DNA of 64,000 nucleotides from Pseudomonas paraversuta (GCF_904063065.1 NZ_CAJFCL010000001.1:248001-312000), one strand, 5' to 3'; positions 50,715-60,135 are shown, counted from the stretch's first letter. Notes: generated from the letters alone by a model not told the origin. A program made the numbers and translations.

Positions 50715-51185
50715 ATGACTCAGGTTACCAACACCCCGTACGAAGCCCTTGAAGTCGGCCAGACTGCCAGTTACAGCAAAACCGTCGAAGAGCGCGACAT
50801 TCAGCTTTTTGCGGCCATGTCCGGTGACCACAACCCGGTGCACCTGGATCCGGAGTTTGCCGCCGCAACCATGTTCAAAGAACGCATTGCCCACGGCATG
50901 TTCAGTGGCGCGCTGATCAGTGCAGCCGTGGCCTGTGAGTTGCCTGGCCCGGGCACTATCTATGTCGGCCAGCAAATGACCTTTCAGAAGCCGGTGAAAA
51001 TTGGCGACACCCTGACCGTGCGTCTGGAAATTCTCGAGAAACTGCCCAAGTTCCGCGTGCGTATAGCGACCCGTGTGTTCAATCAACGCGATGAAATCGT
51101 GGTCGATGGCGAAGCCGAAATCATTGCCCCGCGCAAACAACAAACCGTAACCCTGACCCCGTTGCCGGCTATCAGCATTAGCTGA
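50715..51185 (+). CDS. phaJ1: (R)-specific enoyl-CoA hydratase PhaJ1
   Basis: PhaJ1 hydrates trans-2-enoyl-CoA to (R)-3-hydroxyacyl-CoA, linking beta-oxidation to polyhydroxyalkanoate synthesis. The 156-residue MaoC hot-dog protein has the hydratase-2 motif with catalytic Asp38 and His43 in MSGDHNPVHLDPEFA. The gene order fadD1-fadD2-hydrolase-phaJ matches P. aeruginosa PA3299-PA3302, where PA3302 is phaJ1. Confidence 0.92.
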   Translation: MTQVTNTPYEALEVGQTASYSKTVEERDIQLFAAMSGDHNPVHLDPEFAAATMFKERIAHGMFSGALISAAVACELPGPGTIYVGQQMTFQKPVKIGDTLTVRLEILEKLPKFRVRIATRVFNQRDEIVVDGEAEIIAPRKQQTVTLTPLPAISIS

Positions 51186-51203
51186 TTTGCACGACGTGCA
51201 AAT
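51185..51203. repeat. Small palindrome after phaJ1
   Basis: ATTTGCA-CGACG-TGCAAAT begins just after the phaJ1 stop. It forms a 7-bp hairpin upstream of the stronger terminator and is of unknown use. Confidence 0.5.
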
Positions 51204-51214
51204 GCCCGCAACGC

Positions 51215-51247
51215 AAAAACCCGGCCTGGATGACAGGCCGGGTTTTT
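51215..51247. terminator. Intrinsic terminator after phaJ1
   Basis: AAAAACCCGGCCT (51215-51227) pairs with AGGCCGGGTTTTT (51235-51247), 13 bp with T run. It lies between convergent phaJ1 and the DUF2383 gene and could serve both. Confidence 0.93.
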
Positions 51248-51298
51248 GCTGTATGCGAGTAAGCCCTCAGCTACCAAGGGCTACGCAGGCGTTTACGT

Positions 51299-51766
51299 TT
51301 AAGAGCGGGCACGAGCCTGGTTGCGCAGAGCCTTGACCTGGTCGTGATTGCGTTGTAAGCCATGGTACTGACGCTCTACCAGATCACGAATGTGCAGCAG
51401 TTGGTGCTTCTCGATTTTTGCCAGCGCTTCCTTATAAGCCTTCAGCGCATGGTCTTCGCCGCGCTCGGCTTCATTGAGCACTGCCTCTTCATCCTTGCCG
51501 GTAAACATCGATTTCACATCGACCCAGCGACGATGCAAATCACCCGCCACGCTTGTACTGGTCTCCGGGTCGCCACCCAACTGGCGTACCGCGGCCTGCA
51601 GCTCGGCAGCCGCAGCCGCACAATCTGCAGAGCGTTTTGCAAACAGGGCCTTGAGCTCAGGATGCTTGATATCTTCGGCGCAGGTCTTGAACCCTTCCTG
51701 ACCGTCTTTACTGGTTTCGATCAGATCGTTCAGGACAGAGATGGCTTCTTTATTGAGGTCAGTCAT
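51299..51766 (-). CDS. DUF2383 / PA2169-family four-helix-bundle protein
   Basis: This 155-residue, highly helical protein has conserved acids (EEAVLNEAERGEDHALKAYKEALAKI; ELKALFAKRSADCAAAAAELQAAVRQLGG). It belongs to the ferritin-like DUF2383 family, found in Pseudomonas stress responses; a metal-binding ferritin-like function is suspected but unproven. It is a single gene. Confidence 0.9.
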   Translation of the reverse strand: MTDLNKEAISVLNDLIETSKDGQEGFKTCAEDIKHPELKALFAKRSADCAAAAAELQAAVRQLGGDPETSTSVAGDLHRRWVDVKSMFTGKDEEAVLNEAERGEDHALKAYKEALAKIEKHQLLHIRDLVERQYHGLQRNHDQVKALRNQARARS

Positions 51767-51973
51767 TATTCAATTCCTTACAAGGTTGAGGATCGTGCAT
51801 TAGTATTTGCAGACCCCGTGCCAGTTGCTGAATTTGAATAAATCCTTATATATCAACAAGTTATAGAAATCATAACTATCTGTATCCGGTTTTTTTGCAT
51901 GATCTGTCAATTGGCCTGCATGCAAAATGCCTGTATTTATCATTCGTTGCATCACGTACCTGAAGGCTGCTGC

Positions 51974-52210
51974 ATGAACCCCGAAAAACTCGAACTGCTG
52001 GTGACCCGCGAAATGCCATTCGGCAAATACAAGGGGCGGATCATTGCCGACCTGCCGGGCCAGTATTTGAACTGGTTTGCCCGAGAAGGCTTTCCACACG
52101 GCGAATTGGGCGGTCTTCTGGCCCTGATGCAGGAAATCGATCACAACGGTCTGTCAGACCTGCTCGACCCGTTGCGCGCCAAACACGGAAAACCCAAACC
52201 CCGCCACTGA
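51974..52210 (+). CDS. DUF3820-family small protein
   Basis: The ATG at 51974 gives 78 residues with MPFGKYKGRIIADLPGQYLNWFAREGFPHGELG, the DUF3820 signature, also found in the C-terminal part of some exonuclease-linked proteins. Cytoplasmic and basic; function unknown. The aminotransferase gene starts 12 nt downstream, so the two are probably one transcript. Confidence 0.88.
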   Translation: MNPEKLELLVTREMPFGKYKGRIIADLPGQYLNWFAREGFPHGELGGLLALMQEIDHNGLSDLLDPLRAKHGKPKPRH

Positions 52211-52222
52211 TAGAGTTGCCCC

Positions 52223-53410
52223 ATGCCAAGGATTGAAGAGAACGCCCGCAACGAAGATTATTGGCACAGCATCGCCGAGCGCTACGACGTAGCAGCCGGT
52301 CCGGTCAATCTGGAAAACGGCTACTTCGGGCGCATGACCCGAGGAGTTGCCCAGGACTACCAGCGCAATATCGACTTTATCAACCGCAAGAACTCGGTGC
52401 ATGTGCGCCCGCAATTCGATGGTCCGCAGAATATCGAGATCCATCATCAACTGGCAGGCTTGCTCGGCGTTGAAGACGCCAGCATCGCCCTCACCCGCTG
52501 CGCTTCGGATGCCCTGCAATCGCTGATTCGCAACTACAACGCCTTGCAGCCCGGCGATCAGTTGCTGATCAGCGACCTGGAGTACCCCAGCGTCGAGTCA
52601 GCCATGCGCTGGGTGGCCCGGCAGCGCGGGCTTGAGATCATCGAAATAATCCATGAGCACCCCGCCAGCCATGACAGCCTGGTCGCCAGCTATCGTGAGG
52701 TATTGGCACGTCATCCGCGAATCAAGCTGATGGCGCTGACCCACGTGACACACCTCACCGGACTGGTCATGCCGGTGCAGGCGATAGTCGATGCGGCCAA
52801 CGCCCACAGCGTGGACGTGGTGCTGGACGGTGCCCATGCGCTTGGCCAGATCGAGTTCGACCTGCAGGCCCTGGGCGTGGCCTTTGCCGGTTACAACCTG
52901 CATAAATGGATCGGCGGACCACTGACCCTGGGGGTCATGTATATCGACCCGCGGCGTCTGGCAGACATTAGCCCGGACATGGGCAGTCAACGTTACCCGG
53001 AACCTGATATTCGTAACCGGGCCCCCTATGGCACGGTCAATATTCCGGCATGGCTGACCCTGCCAAAGGTGCTGCAAGAGCACAAAGACCTGGGTGGCGC
53101 CCGGGCCAAAGGCGAACGCCTGAACTATCTGCGCGAGCTATGGGTGAGTGAAGCGCGAAAAATGCCGGGCATCGAAGTGCTCACGCCTGATGACCCGCGT
53201 CTGCAATGCGCCATTTCTGCCCTGCGATTCACCCACCTGCAGGATCAAACACCGATGGCAGATCGTCTGCTCAAGGATTACAACCTGTTCACCGTGGTGC
53301 GCGGCGGTTCAGCCTGCGGTAGCTGTATTCGCATCACCGTGGGCCTCACCACCTCGCTGGATGACATCAACAGGTTGATCAGGGCACTGCGCGAGCTTTC
53401 CCGGGGCTAA
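52223..53410 (+). CDS. Class V PLP aminotransferase (isopenicillin-N-epimerase/cysteine-desulfurase-like)
   Basis: This 395-residue protein has the class V fold, with Asp202 and His205 in VVLDGAHALGQI and Schiff-base Lys228 in GYNLHKWIGGPL. The C-terminal half (LFTVVRGGSACGSCIRITVGLTTSLDDINRLIRAL) also fits. It resembles epimerase-like class V enzymes more than IscS (no active-site Cys loop apparent); substrate unknown. It is co-directional with the DUF3820 gene. Confidence 0.87.
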   Translation: MPRIEENARNEDYWHSIAERYDVAAGPVNLENGYFGRMTRGVAQDYQRNIDFINRKNSVHVRPQFDGPQNIEIHHQLAGLLGVEDASIALTRCASDALQSLIRNYNALQPGDQLLISDLEYPSVESAMRWVARQRGLEIIEIIHEHPASHDSLVASYREVLARHPRIKLMALTHVTHLTGLVMPVQAIVDAANAHSVDVVLDGAHALGQIEFDLQALGVAFAGYNLHKWIGGPLTLGVMYIDPRRLADISPDMGSQRYPEPDIRNRAPYGTVNIPAWLTLPKVLQEHKDLGGARAKGERLNYLRELWVSEARKMPGIEVLTPDDPRLQCAISALRFTHLQDQTPMADRLLKDYNLFTVVRGGSACGSCIRITVGLTTSLDDINRLIRALRELSRG

Positions 53411-53470
53411 CTGCAGGAGCGAGCTTGCTCGCGATCTTTGAAAGATCGCCAGGCAAGCTCGCTCCTGCAG
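53411..53470. repeat. REP palindrome between the aminotransferase and eda
   Basis: CTGCAGGAGCGAGCTTG (53411-53427) is mirrored exactly at 53454-53470; an inner GATCTTTGAAAGATC hairpin lies between. It begins directly after the aminotransferase stop. Confidence 0.92.
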
Positions 53471-53496
53471 GTGACTCATCGTTGGGAATTGCGGAC

Positions 53497-53525
53497 AAAA
53501 AAAAGGTGCGCCGACCAAGCGCACC
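53497..53525 (-). terminator. Intrinsic terminator after eda
   Basis: GGTGCGC pairs with GCGCACC (53505-53511, 53519-53525), followed on the minus strand by eight T. It ends the zwf-pgl-eda operon. Confidence 0.92.
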
Positions 53526-53565
53526 AAAAACCGTAGAACACACAACAAATTCGTTACACAGGTGG

Positions 53566-54231
53566 TCAATCCAGCAAAGCCAGGGCCTCGGCGGTGCATT
53601 CCTGGATTCGGGCCCAGTCGCCGTTCTTGATCCACTCGCTGTCGAGCATCCAGCTACCGCCCACACACATCACATTTTTCAATGCCATGTAGTTGCGAAT
53701 GTTCGCCGGGCTAACACCGCCGGTCGGGCAGAATTTCACTTCACCGAAGGGGCCGCCCAGCGCCTTGATCGCCGCCACACCGCCGCTGACTTCAGCCGGG
53801 AACAGCTTGAATCGACGGTAACCCAGACCGTAGCCTTCCATAATTCCGGACGCATTGCTGATACCCGGCAGCAGCGGGATATCGCTGGCCACGCTGGCTT
53901 CCAGCAGGTCACGGGTAATGCCCGGGGTGACAATAAATTGCGAACCGGCCTCTTCGGCAGCCGCCAGCATGTGCCGGTCCAGCACGGTGCCCGCCCCCGT
54001 TACCAGCTCGGGCCGTTGCTCGCGCAGAACACGAATGGCCTTGAGCCCGAACTGTGAACGCAAAGTCACTTCAAGTGCCGTCAGGCCGCCCGCAGCCAGC
54101 GCATCGGCCAGCGGCAGAATGTCTTGCTCACGAGCGATGGTGATCACCGGCAGAATTCGCGCCGAGGCACACAGTTCATCGATCAGGGCGACTTTATCGG
54201 CCATCGATACGTTCGCAGTTTTTATTGTCAT
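53566..54231 (-). CDS. eda: 2-keto-3-deoxy-6-phosphogluconate aldolase Eda
   Basis: Eda cleaves KDPG to pyruvate and glyceraldehyde-3-phosphate, the last Entner-Doudoroff step. The start at MTIKTANVSMADKVALIDEL (54231) gives 221 residues. Schiff-base Lys142 in FKLFPAEV and catalytic Glu54 in ALEVTLRS are present, with CPTGGVSPANI at the phosphate site. It is the last gene of the HexR-controlled operon, 17 nt after pgl. Confidence 0.96.
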   Translation of the reverse strand: MTIKTANVSMADKVALIDELCASARILPVITIAREQDILPLADALAAGGLTALEVTLRSQFGLKAIRVLREQRPELVTGAGTVLDRHMLAAAEEAGSQFIVTPGITRDLLEASVASDIPLLPGISNASGIMEGYGLGYRRFKLFPAEVSGGVAAIKALGGPFGEVKFCPTGGVSPANIRNYMALKNVMCVGGSWMLDSEWIKNGDWARIQECTAEALALLD

Positions 54232-54248
54232 GGCAGCTGATCCTTGGC

Positions 54249-54962
54249 TCATGGGCACCAGTAAATCTCTAACGTAGGTTGCAGAAAGGCACGAATCGGC
54301 AAGGCGGCAATGTCAGTGCCCGCCAGCGCTTCGTTGAGGGTATTCAATTTGGCCTGCCCTTGAATCGACAGCACCGTGTTCCTGGCGCTCGCCAGCAGGC
54401 TGCGGCTCATGCTCAAGCGTTGATGAGGCACGGTCGGTGCCAGCATCGGCCAGCAACGACGCTCACCATCCGCTTTCAAGGCTTCAAGCAGATTCGGGCT
54501 GTCGGGGAACAGCGAGGCGGTGTGCCCGTCGTCGCCCATGCCCAGAATCAGGACATCAATCGGCGGTAACTCGGCCAATGCGCGGTCAGCTTGCTCTGCC
54601 GCAGCGTCAAGATTGGCCGCCACGTTATACAAGCCGACAAAGCGCGCCTTGGCTGCCGGCCCTTGCAGCAGGTTCTTTTTGAGCAGGCCGGCGTTGCTGT
54701 CGGCGTGCTCCACCGGGACCCAGCGCTCATCGGCAAGACTGACCACCACTTTCGACCAGTCCACCGGTTGCTTGATCAGGCTCTGAAAGAACGCCACCGG
54801 GCTACGCCCACCGGATACCACCAGGGTGGCAACACCTTGCGCGCCAATGGCGGCATTCAATTGCCCGGCCACTTTTTTTGCCAGTTCCTCGGCCAGAATC
54901 GCCGGGTTCTTGAAGGTGTGCGCGTTGACCCCTTCAGGCAGTTTCAAATCAGATATCGCCAT
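54249..54962 (-). CDS. pgl: 6-phosphogluconolactonase Pgl
   Basis: Pgl hydrolyses 6-phosphogluconolactone to 6-phosphogluconate. The 237-residue NagB/DevB-type protein has [35 protein letters not shown] and [16 protein letters not shown], the family hallmarks. It overlaps the zwf coding region by 14 nt, indicating translational coupling. Confidence 0.96.
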   Translation of the reverse strand: MAISDLKLPEGVNAHTFKNPAILAEELAKKVAGQLNAAIGAQGVATLVVSGGRSPVAFFQSLIKQPVDWSKVVVSLADERWVPVEHADSNAGLLKKNLLQGPAAKARFVGLYNVAANLDAAAEQADRALAELPPIDVLILGMGDDGHTASLFPDSPNLLEALKADGERRCWPMLAPTVPHQRLSMSRSLLASARNTVLSIQGQAKLNTLNEALAGTDIAALPIRAFLQPTLEIYWCP

Positions 54963-56418
54963 ACCAAGACCTCCCGTCCCGCGTAATCAATGCTATGGAA
55001 CTCATCGGTCCCCAGGAGCCCGCCGCGTACGGCTTGGGCGCATCACCAGACTTTTTCCAGCCGGCGATCAACTGGTCACACCACTTCCATGCCGCTTCAA
55101 TTTCGTCTTTGCGCACAAACAGGTTCTGGTTGCCGCGCATCACTTCGAGTAACAGACGCTCGTAGGCATCCGGAATCCGCGCACTGCGGTACGTGTCGGA
55201 AAAATTCAATTGCAACGGGCCGCTACGCAGTTGCATGCCCTTGTCCAGGCCCTGCTCTTTGGTCATCACCCGCAAGGAGATACCTTCGTCCGGCTGCAGG
55301 CGAATAATCAGCTTGTTGCCGATTTGCAGACGCTGCTCCGGGGCGAAGATGTAGTGCGAGGGTTCCTTGAAGTGGATCACGATCTGCGACAGTTTTTGCG
55401 GCATGCGTTTGCCGGTGCGCAGATAAAACGGCACCCCCGCCCAACGCCAGTTACGAATGTCGGCACGCAGGGCAACGAAGGTTTCGGTGTCGCTCTGGGT
55501 ATTGGAGTTTTCTTCCTCCAGATAGCCCGGGACCGACTGCCCTTCGCTGTAACCGGCGATGTATTGGCCACGAACCACCTGGGTGGTCAGACCTTCGGCG
55601 CTGATCGGGGCCAGCGCCTTGAGAACCTTTACTTTTTCATCGCGAATGCTGTCTGCCGACAGGTCCGCAGGCGGATCCATGGCAATCAGGCACAACAGCT
55701 GCAACAGATGATTCTGGATCATGTCCCGCAGTTGGCCGGCCTTGTCGAAATAGCCCCAGCGCCCCTCGATGCCGACTTTCTCGGCCACGGTGATTTCAAC
55801 GTGGGAGATGTAGCGCTGGTTCCACTGGGTTTCGAACAGGCTGTTGGCAAAACGCAGGGCGATCAGGTTTTGTACGGTTTCTTTACCCAGGTAGTGGTCG
55901 ATGCGGTAAATACGCGTCTCGGGGAAGAACTGCGCGACGGCATCGTTGACCTTACGCGATGAGTCCAGGTCCGAACCAATGGGTTTTTCCAGCACCACAC
56001 GGGTATTTTCAGCCAGACCGACCCGGGACAGGTTCTCGCAGATGGCCCCATACACCGCCGCCGGCGTCGCGAAATACGCGATCAGGCGCTGGGCCGTTCC
56101 GGCTTGTTCAGCCAGAGGCAAATAATCTTCTGTCTTGAGAAAGTCCACATGCAGGTAACTCAAACGAGCCAGGAAGCGGGTTAGCGCTTCTTCTTCGATT
56201 TCCTTGGCACCAACGTACTGACGCAACTGGCTGTCGATGTGTGCCAGATGCGTAAGGGCGTCACCCGGCTCGCGAGCCAGCGCAAAAATGCGCGTATCGG
56301 CATGCAGCAGGCCGGCACGATCCAGTTGATATAAAGCAGGAAACAGCTTGCGCAAGGCCAGATCGCCAAGGGCGCCGAACAAGGCAAAGGTGCACGGTTC
56401 AACCGTAATCGAAGGCAT
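54949..56418 (-). CDS. zwf: Glucose-6-phosphate 1-dehydrogenase Zwf
   Basis: Zwf oxidises glucose-6-phosphate to 6-phosphogluconolactone with NAD(P)+. The 489-residue protein has the dinucleotide motif [11 protein letters not shown] (14-24; Ala replaces one usual Gly/Thr), EKPIG (144-148) and the substrate motif RIDHYLGKE (172-180). It is first in the zwf-pgl-eda operon and divergent from hexR. The leader has an AAGAACAA motif near the ribosome-binding site. Confidence 0.96.
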   Translation of the reverse strand: MPSITVEPCTFALFGALGDLALRKLFPALYQLDRAGLLHADTRIFALAREPGDALTHLAHIDSQLRQYVGAKEIEEEALTRFLARLSYLHVDFLKTEDYLPLAEQAGTAQRLIAYFATPAAVYGAICENLSRVGLAENTRVVLEKPIGSDLDSSRKVNDAVAQFFPETRIYRIDHYLGKETVQNLIALRFANSLFETQWNQRYISHVEITVAEKVGIEGRWGYFDKAGQLRDMIQNHLLQLLCLIAMDPPADLSADSIRDEKVKVLKALAPISAEGLTTQVVRGQYIAGYSEGQSVPGYLEEENSNTQSDTETFVALRADIRNWRWAGVPFYLRTGKRMPQKLSQIVIHFKEPSHYIFAPEQRLQIGNKLIIRLQPDEGISLRVMTKEQGLDKGMQLRSGPLQLNFSDTYRSARIPDAYERLLLEVMRGNQNLFVRKDEIEAAWKWCDQLIAGWKKSGDAPKPYAAGSWGPMSSIALITRDGRSWYGDI

Positions 56419-56479
56419 GATGTTTGTTCTTTTATCAAGTTAAGCTACAAATACCTTTTTTCAAGGTATCACTCAAGGA

Positions 56480-56506
56480 AAAATGTAGTAATAAACACAA
56501 CATTTT
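56480..56506. promoter_or_regulatory. HexR operator candidate in front of zwf
   Basis: AAAATGT and ACATTTT (7 bp each, 13-nt spacer) flank TGTAGTAATAAACACAACA, resembling the TTGT-N7/8-ACAA HexR palindrome of P. putida only approximately. It lies about 65 nt upstream of zwf and 110 nt upstream of hexR, between the two divergent promoters. Confidence 0.5.
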
Positions 56507-56617
56507 CTCAAAATACAGATTCCTGCTAGTGGTCGTAACAGGCCACCAGTAGGATAGGCCACCTTCCAGAGCTGCTTTAGAACCCGGCTCTTTGCATCGC
56601 TGAACCAAGGAACATAA

Positions 56618-57487
56618 ATGGACCGCGTGCGAAATTTACTCGAACAGATCAAAAGCCGCCTCGAAGACCTGAACAAGGCCGAGCGCAAAGTGGCAGAAAT
56701 CATCCTGCAGAATCCGCAACAGGCGACCCGGTTCAGCATTGCGGCGCTCGCCCAGGCGGCTTCCGTCAGTGAACCTACGGTTAACCGGTTTTGCCGTTCG
56801 TTCGGGGTTAGCGGTTACCCGGAGCTAAAGCTGCAACTGGCGCAAAGTCTGGCCAGCGGCGCCGCCTATGTCAGCCGCGCAGTTGAGGCCGACGACAATC
56901 CCGAAGCTTACACCCAGAAGATTTTCGGCAGTGCAATTGCATCGCTCGACAGCGCCTGCCAGGCACTGGACCCCAACCTTATCAGCCGCGCCGTCGACTT
57001 GCTGATCCAGGCCCGCCAGATTCACTTCTTTGGCCTGGGTGCCTCGGCGCCGGTGGCGCTGGATGCACAGCACAAGTTCTTTCGTTTCAACCTGGCCGTC
57101 ACTGCCCATGCCGACGTGTTGATGCAGCGCATGATTGCGTCAGTGGCGCACACCGGCGAGCTGTTCGTGATTATTTCCTACACCGGACGGACGCGGGAGC
57201 TGGTAGAGGTAGCACGCATTGCGCGGGCAAACGGGGCCTCGGTACTGGGACTGACCGCAGAGAATTCGCCACTGGCCAAGGCCAGTACCTTGAGCCTGAA
57301 CATTCCGCTGCCTGAAGACACAGACATTTACATGCCGATGACCTCGCGCATCATCCAGCTCACCGTACTGGACGTATTGGCCACCGGCATGACCCTGCGC
57401 CGCGGCGTGGATTTCCAGCCACACCTGCGAAAAATCAAGGAAAGCCTGAACGCCAGCCGCTATCCGGTGGGTGACGAGTTCAACTGA
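56618..57487 (+). CDS. hexR: HexR, RpiR-family transcriptional regulator
   Basis: HexR represses zwf-pgl-eda (and edd-glk, gap) and is released by KDPG. The 289-residue protein has an N-terminal RpiR helix-turn-helix (residues about 1-77; [33 protein letters not shown]) and a C-terminal SIS domain (about 125-260; [37 protein letters not shown]) for the sugar-phosphate ligand. Divergent from zwf. Confidence 0.94.
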   Translation: MDRVRNLLEQIKSRLEDLNKAERKVAEIILQNPQQATRFSIAALAQAASVSEPTVNRFCRSFGVSGYPELKLQLAQSLASGAAYVSRAVEADDNPEAYTQKIFGSAIASLDSACQALDPNLISRAVDLLIQARQIHFFGLGASAPVALDAQHKFFRFNLAVTAHADVLMQRMIASVAHTGELFVIISYTGRTRELVEVARIARANGASVLGLTAENSPLAKASTLSLNIPLPEDTDIYMPMTSRIIQLTVLDVLATGMTLRRGVDFQPHLRKIKESLNASRYPVGDEFN

Positions 57488-57492
57488 CCACC

Positions 57493-57533
57493 TGCAGGAG
57501 CGAGCTTCAAGGCAACCGCAGCTCGCTCCTACA
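57493..57533. repeat. REP palindrome overlapping the mutarotase 3' end
   Basis: TGCAGGAGCGAGCT (57493-57506) pairs with AGCTCGCTCCTACA (57520-57533, one mismatch). Its last 5 nt coincide with the mutarotase stop codon (TAG, 57529-57531) and the final Leu codon. Confidence 0.88.
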
Positions 57534-58401
57534 GAGGTGCTGCACTCACCAAACCGGCCCGGGCCTGCAGACTCAGATGCGCTTGCTCGCCAGGGGCCAG
57601 GGTCTGATTGTGGGTACCGCCGCTGGTGGACTCGACACACACAAACCCCATCACTTCGTTCCAGCTCACCCCCAGTAACGGCCGCTTGCCCGGATGCCAC
57701 ACCACCGTGTTGCCACTGGCGCCGGTGTCGATGCTCAGCGCCCGCCGCCAGGCGTGGTCATTGAGCTGCATTTCGCCGTCATGCCGGAACACCCGCTGAC
57801 AACCGCCCGCAACCCGTAACTCGCCCTGCTGCTGGCAAACTTCGCGGTTGAGCTGGTCGTAGCCCTGTACCCCGTCAAGACCGGACAGCGCTATCTGCGC
57901 CACATCACCAATCCGCCAGTAAGCGCGCAAAGCCTGACTCAACTGGCAAGGCTCATCGTCCTGGTGTTCGGTGCTCAGGCGCAGCTCCATGTCTTCACCC
58001 AGTCGCGCATGCAGATCCACCTGCCAGTCGCACAGCTGTAACCGCCAGTGCAGGCTCACGCCCTCTTCGTCTGCATGACTGTCCAGCAACTTCCAGTCGA
58101 TCAAACGCGCCCAGCCATGGGACGGCCACGCATTTTCGCTTGGATGACGGCCATACCACGGCCAGAAAATAGGCACGCCACCACGGATCGCTCCAACTTG
58201 CGGCCATTTGGCAGCGCACCACAACCAGGGCTTCTGGCCGGTGGGTTTGAAATGCAGAAGTTGCGCACCCTGACGGCTGAACACGGCCTGACAATGGGGG
58301 TGGTCAATCACCAGGATGTCACGCTGCTGAAAGCGCTCCCACTGGAAGACCGGCTGTTCGCGTCTGGATTTGAAAAAACGGTGAAGCGGATGCTCATGCA
58401 T
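57529..58401 (-). CDS. D-hexose-6-phosphate mutarotase (aldose-1-epimerase-like)
   Basis: This enzyme interconverts the anomers of glucose-6-phosphate. The 290-residue YeaD-type protein has a galactose-mutarotase fold with RGGVPIFWPWYGRH, ENAWPSHGWAR and HNQTLAPGEQAHLSL. Its position between the hexR/zwf block and the glucose porin and ABC importer suits supplying G6P to Zwf. The stop codon is inside a REP palindrome. Confidence 0.92.
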   Translation of the reverse strand: MHEHPLHRFFKSRREQPVFQWERFQQRDILVIDHPHCQAVFSRQGAQLLHFKPTGQKPWLWCAAKWPQVGAIRGGVPIFWPWYGRHPSENAWPSHGWARLIDWKLLDSHADEEGVSLHWRLQLCDWQVDLHARLGEDMELRLSTEHQDDEPCQLSQALRAYWRIGDVAQIALSGLDGVQGYDQLNREVCQQQGELRVAGGCQRVFRHDGEMQLNDHAWRRALSIDTGASGNTVVWHPGKRPLLGVSWNEVMGFVCVESTSGGTHNQTLAPGEQAHLSLQARAGLVSAAPL

Positions 58402-58445
58402 GTGCCGCAGTCCTGAAAATCATGTCGCCCAAACCTTAGTAGAAC

Positions 58446-58472
58446 CTGTGGGAGCTGGCCTGCCTGCAAGGA
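58446..58472. repeat. Single REP unit
   Basis: TGTGGGAGCTGGCCTGCCTGC is a single copy of the GTGGGAGCTGGCTTGCCAGC REP family, between the mutarotase start and the oprB terminator. Confidence 0.7.
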
Positions 58473-58553
58473 GGTGCCAGATCCAGAAAAGATATCGACG
58501 GGTAAACCGCTATCGCGGTCTCACTAAAGCCCGAAAGCTCCTGCACAAAAAAA

Positions 58554-58573
58554 CGGATAGCCATGGCTATCCG
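58554..58573 (-). terminator. Intrinsic terminator after oprB
   Basis: CGGATAGCCA-TGGCTATCCG is a perfect 20-bp palindrome followed on the minus strand by a run of T. It closes the gtsABCD-oprB transcript. Confidence 0.93.
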
Positions 58574-58611
58574 TCAAATGCGCATAAGGACAGGAGCTTA
58601 TCGCAACAACG

Positions 58612-59961
58612 TTAGAACACCGACTGAATTTTCAGGCCGGCCACCAACGCGTTATCAACCTGGTCAACACCGCCCGGGTGGGTGATGTATTGCAGGTTAG
58701 GACGCACAGTCAGCCAGTTGGTCACGTGGATGCCGTAGTTGAGTTCGTAGTTGTATTCGGTAGAGCGCAGCGGTGAGTACAGCGGGTTGTCATAGTTGGT
58801 GACACCAATGGCCTCGTTGGCCAGCTCGGCGTTTTTCTTCACATCACTGTTGACGTGGATACGGGCAAAACCGATACCGATGTCATCTTTTGGACGGGCA
58901 TCGAACGGACCTTTGTACACAAACATCAGCGACTGATAGTTGTCGACAATGTTGGTGGCCTTGTCGTGGAAAGTTGCGTTGGCTGCAACATTCAGACCAC
59001 GGGAGGCATCACCGTTGTGGCTGGTGAGTTGCTGCTGGGCCACAAACCAGTAACCGTGCTTGCTGTTGCGCACACGGTAGCTTTGACCGGTGGTCGCAGC
59101 ATCTGCGCCGTTGATGTCTTCGCGCAGGTCATCCGCAGGTGCCGTGCTCTTGTAGTAGCCCACACGGTATTCGCCCGGCAGGTTGTTGACCTTGGGCGAC
59201 CAGACCAGTTCGACCGGTAGCACTGTACCCTTGGTCCCGCTGCCGCTGAGTTTGAAACCGTTACCGTGCTCAAGTTGTGACGGGTTCTGGTTGTACGCAC
59301 CGATCTGCGCATAGAACTCGGGGGTGATGTTGTATTTCACCCGCAGTGCAGCCTGGCTGACCGGCCAGTTGTACCAGATGTTGGTGGCCCAGTTACCCAC
59401 CTGGGAACCGCAGAACGCCAGGTTCTGGAATTCGCACGGGAAGGTATTGAAGTCTTCGCCTTCACCGAAGTAACCGGCCTTTACGTCCAGTTTGCCGTCC
59501 AAGAATTGATGCTGGATATACAACTGGGTCAGACGAACCATGTGGCCGCGGCCGTAGACTTCCTGGGAGGAGCTCAGGGTTCCGGCACGCGGGTCGCCGA
59601 TACGGTCATTGGAGATGCTCTGACCATTACGGTTAGTGAGCTGGATCTTGGCCTGGGTGTTATCCCAGCCCCACAGTTTTTGCAGGTCCAGCGCCACGCC
59701 CAGCCCGAACTGGTCGCTGTAGCGCGCGGTCTTGTCGTGGTTATAGCCGCCATGCAGGTTGGCGCCTACTTCCCCGACGTAATCGGCCTTGATGTCGATA
59801 CCCTGCTCGATCAGCTTGGTCCGCTCACCGCCCCAATCACCGGTCATCCATTTTGAATCTGCACTGAAAGCGTCGTCGGCCATCGCATTGGCAGAAAGCA
59901 CCAGCGCGGCGACGGCTGACAGCTGGCAGATCAACCGGGTATTTGCGTGTTGCTTTTTCAT
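58612..59961 (-). CDS. oprB: Carbohydrate-selective outer-membrane porin OprB
   Basis: OprB lets glucose and other sugars across the outer membrane. The 449-residue precursor has a signal peptide (LSAVAALVLSANAMA, then DDAFSADSKW). The OprB-family 16-strand barrel is suggested by MTGDWGGERTKLIEQGIDIKADYVGEVGANLHGGY and the aromatic C-terminus ending in Phe. It follows gtsD; its leader carries AATAACAATAA, an Hfq/Crc motif. Confidence 0.95.
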   Translation of the reverse strand: MKKQHANTRLICQLSAVAALVLSANAMADDAFSADSKWMTGDWGGERTKLIEQGIDIKADYVGEVGANLHGGYNHDKTARYSDQFGLGVALDLQKLWGWDNTQAKIQLTNRNGQSISNDRIGDPRAGTLSSSQEVYGRGHMVRLTQLYIQHQFLDGKLDVKAGYFGEGEDFNTFPCEFQNLAFCGSQVGNWATNIWYNWPVSQAALRVKYNITPEFYAQIGAYNQNPSQLEHGNGFKLSGSGTKGTVLPVELVWSPKVNNLPGEYRVGYYKSTAPADDLREDINGADAATTGQSYRVRNSKHGYWFVAQQQLTSHNGDASRGLNVAANATFHDKATNIVDNYQSLMFVYKGPFDARPKDDIGIGFARIHVNSDVKKNAELANEAIGVTNYDNPLYSPLRSTEYNYELNYGIHVTNWLTVRPNLQYITHPGGVDQVDNALVAGLKIQSVF

Positions 59962-59974
59962 CCCTAAATCCTCG

Positions 59975-59990
59975 TCTTTTATTGTTATTA
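59975..59990 (-). promoter_or_regulatory. Hfq/Crc-type CA motif in the oprB leader
   Basis: The minus strand reads TAATAACAATAAAAGACGAGGA just before the oprB start, containing overlapping AAYAAYAA units (AATAACAA, AACAATAA). It is close enough to the ribosome-binding site to block translation. Confidence 0.6.
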
Positions 59991-60135
59991 ACTGTTTTTA
60001 TCCAACTCGGTCCACTTTTAAATTCCCGACCGTTCCAATGCCCGCAACGGCACTACCCCTGTGTAACTGTGGGGGCGGGTCGCTTGCAGCTCAGACGGCC
60101 CCGGCTCCTCCATGAACACCCCCACACTTTGAAAC

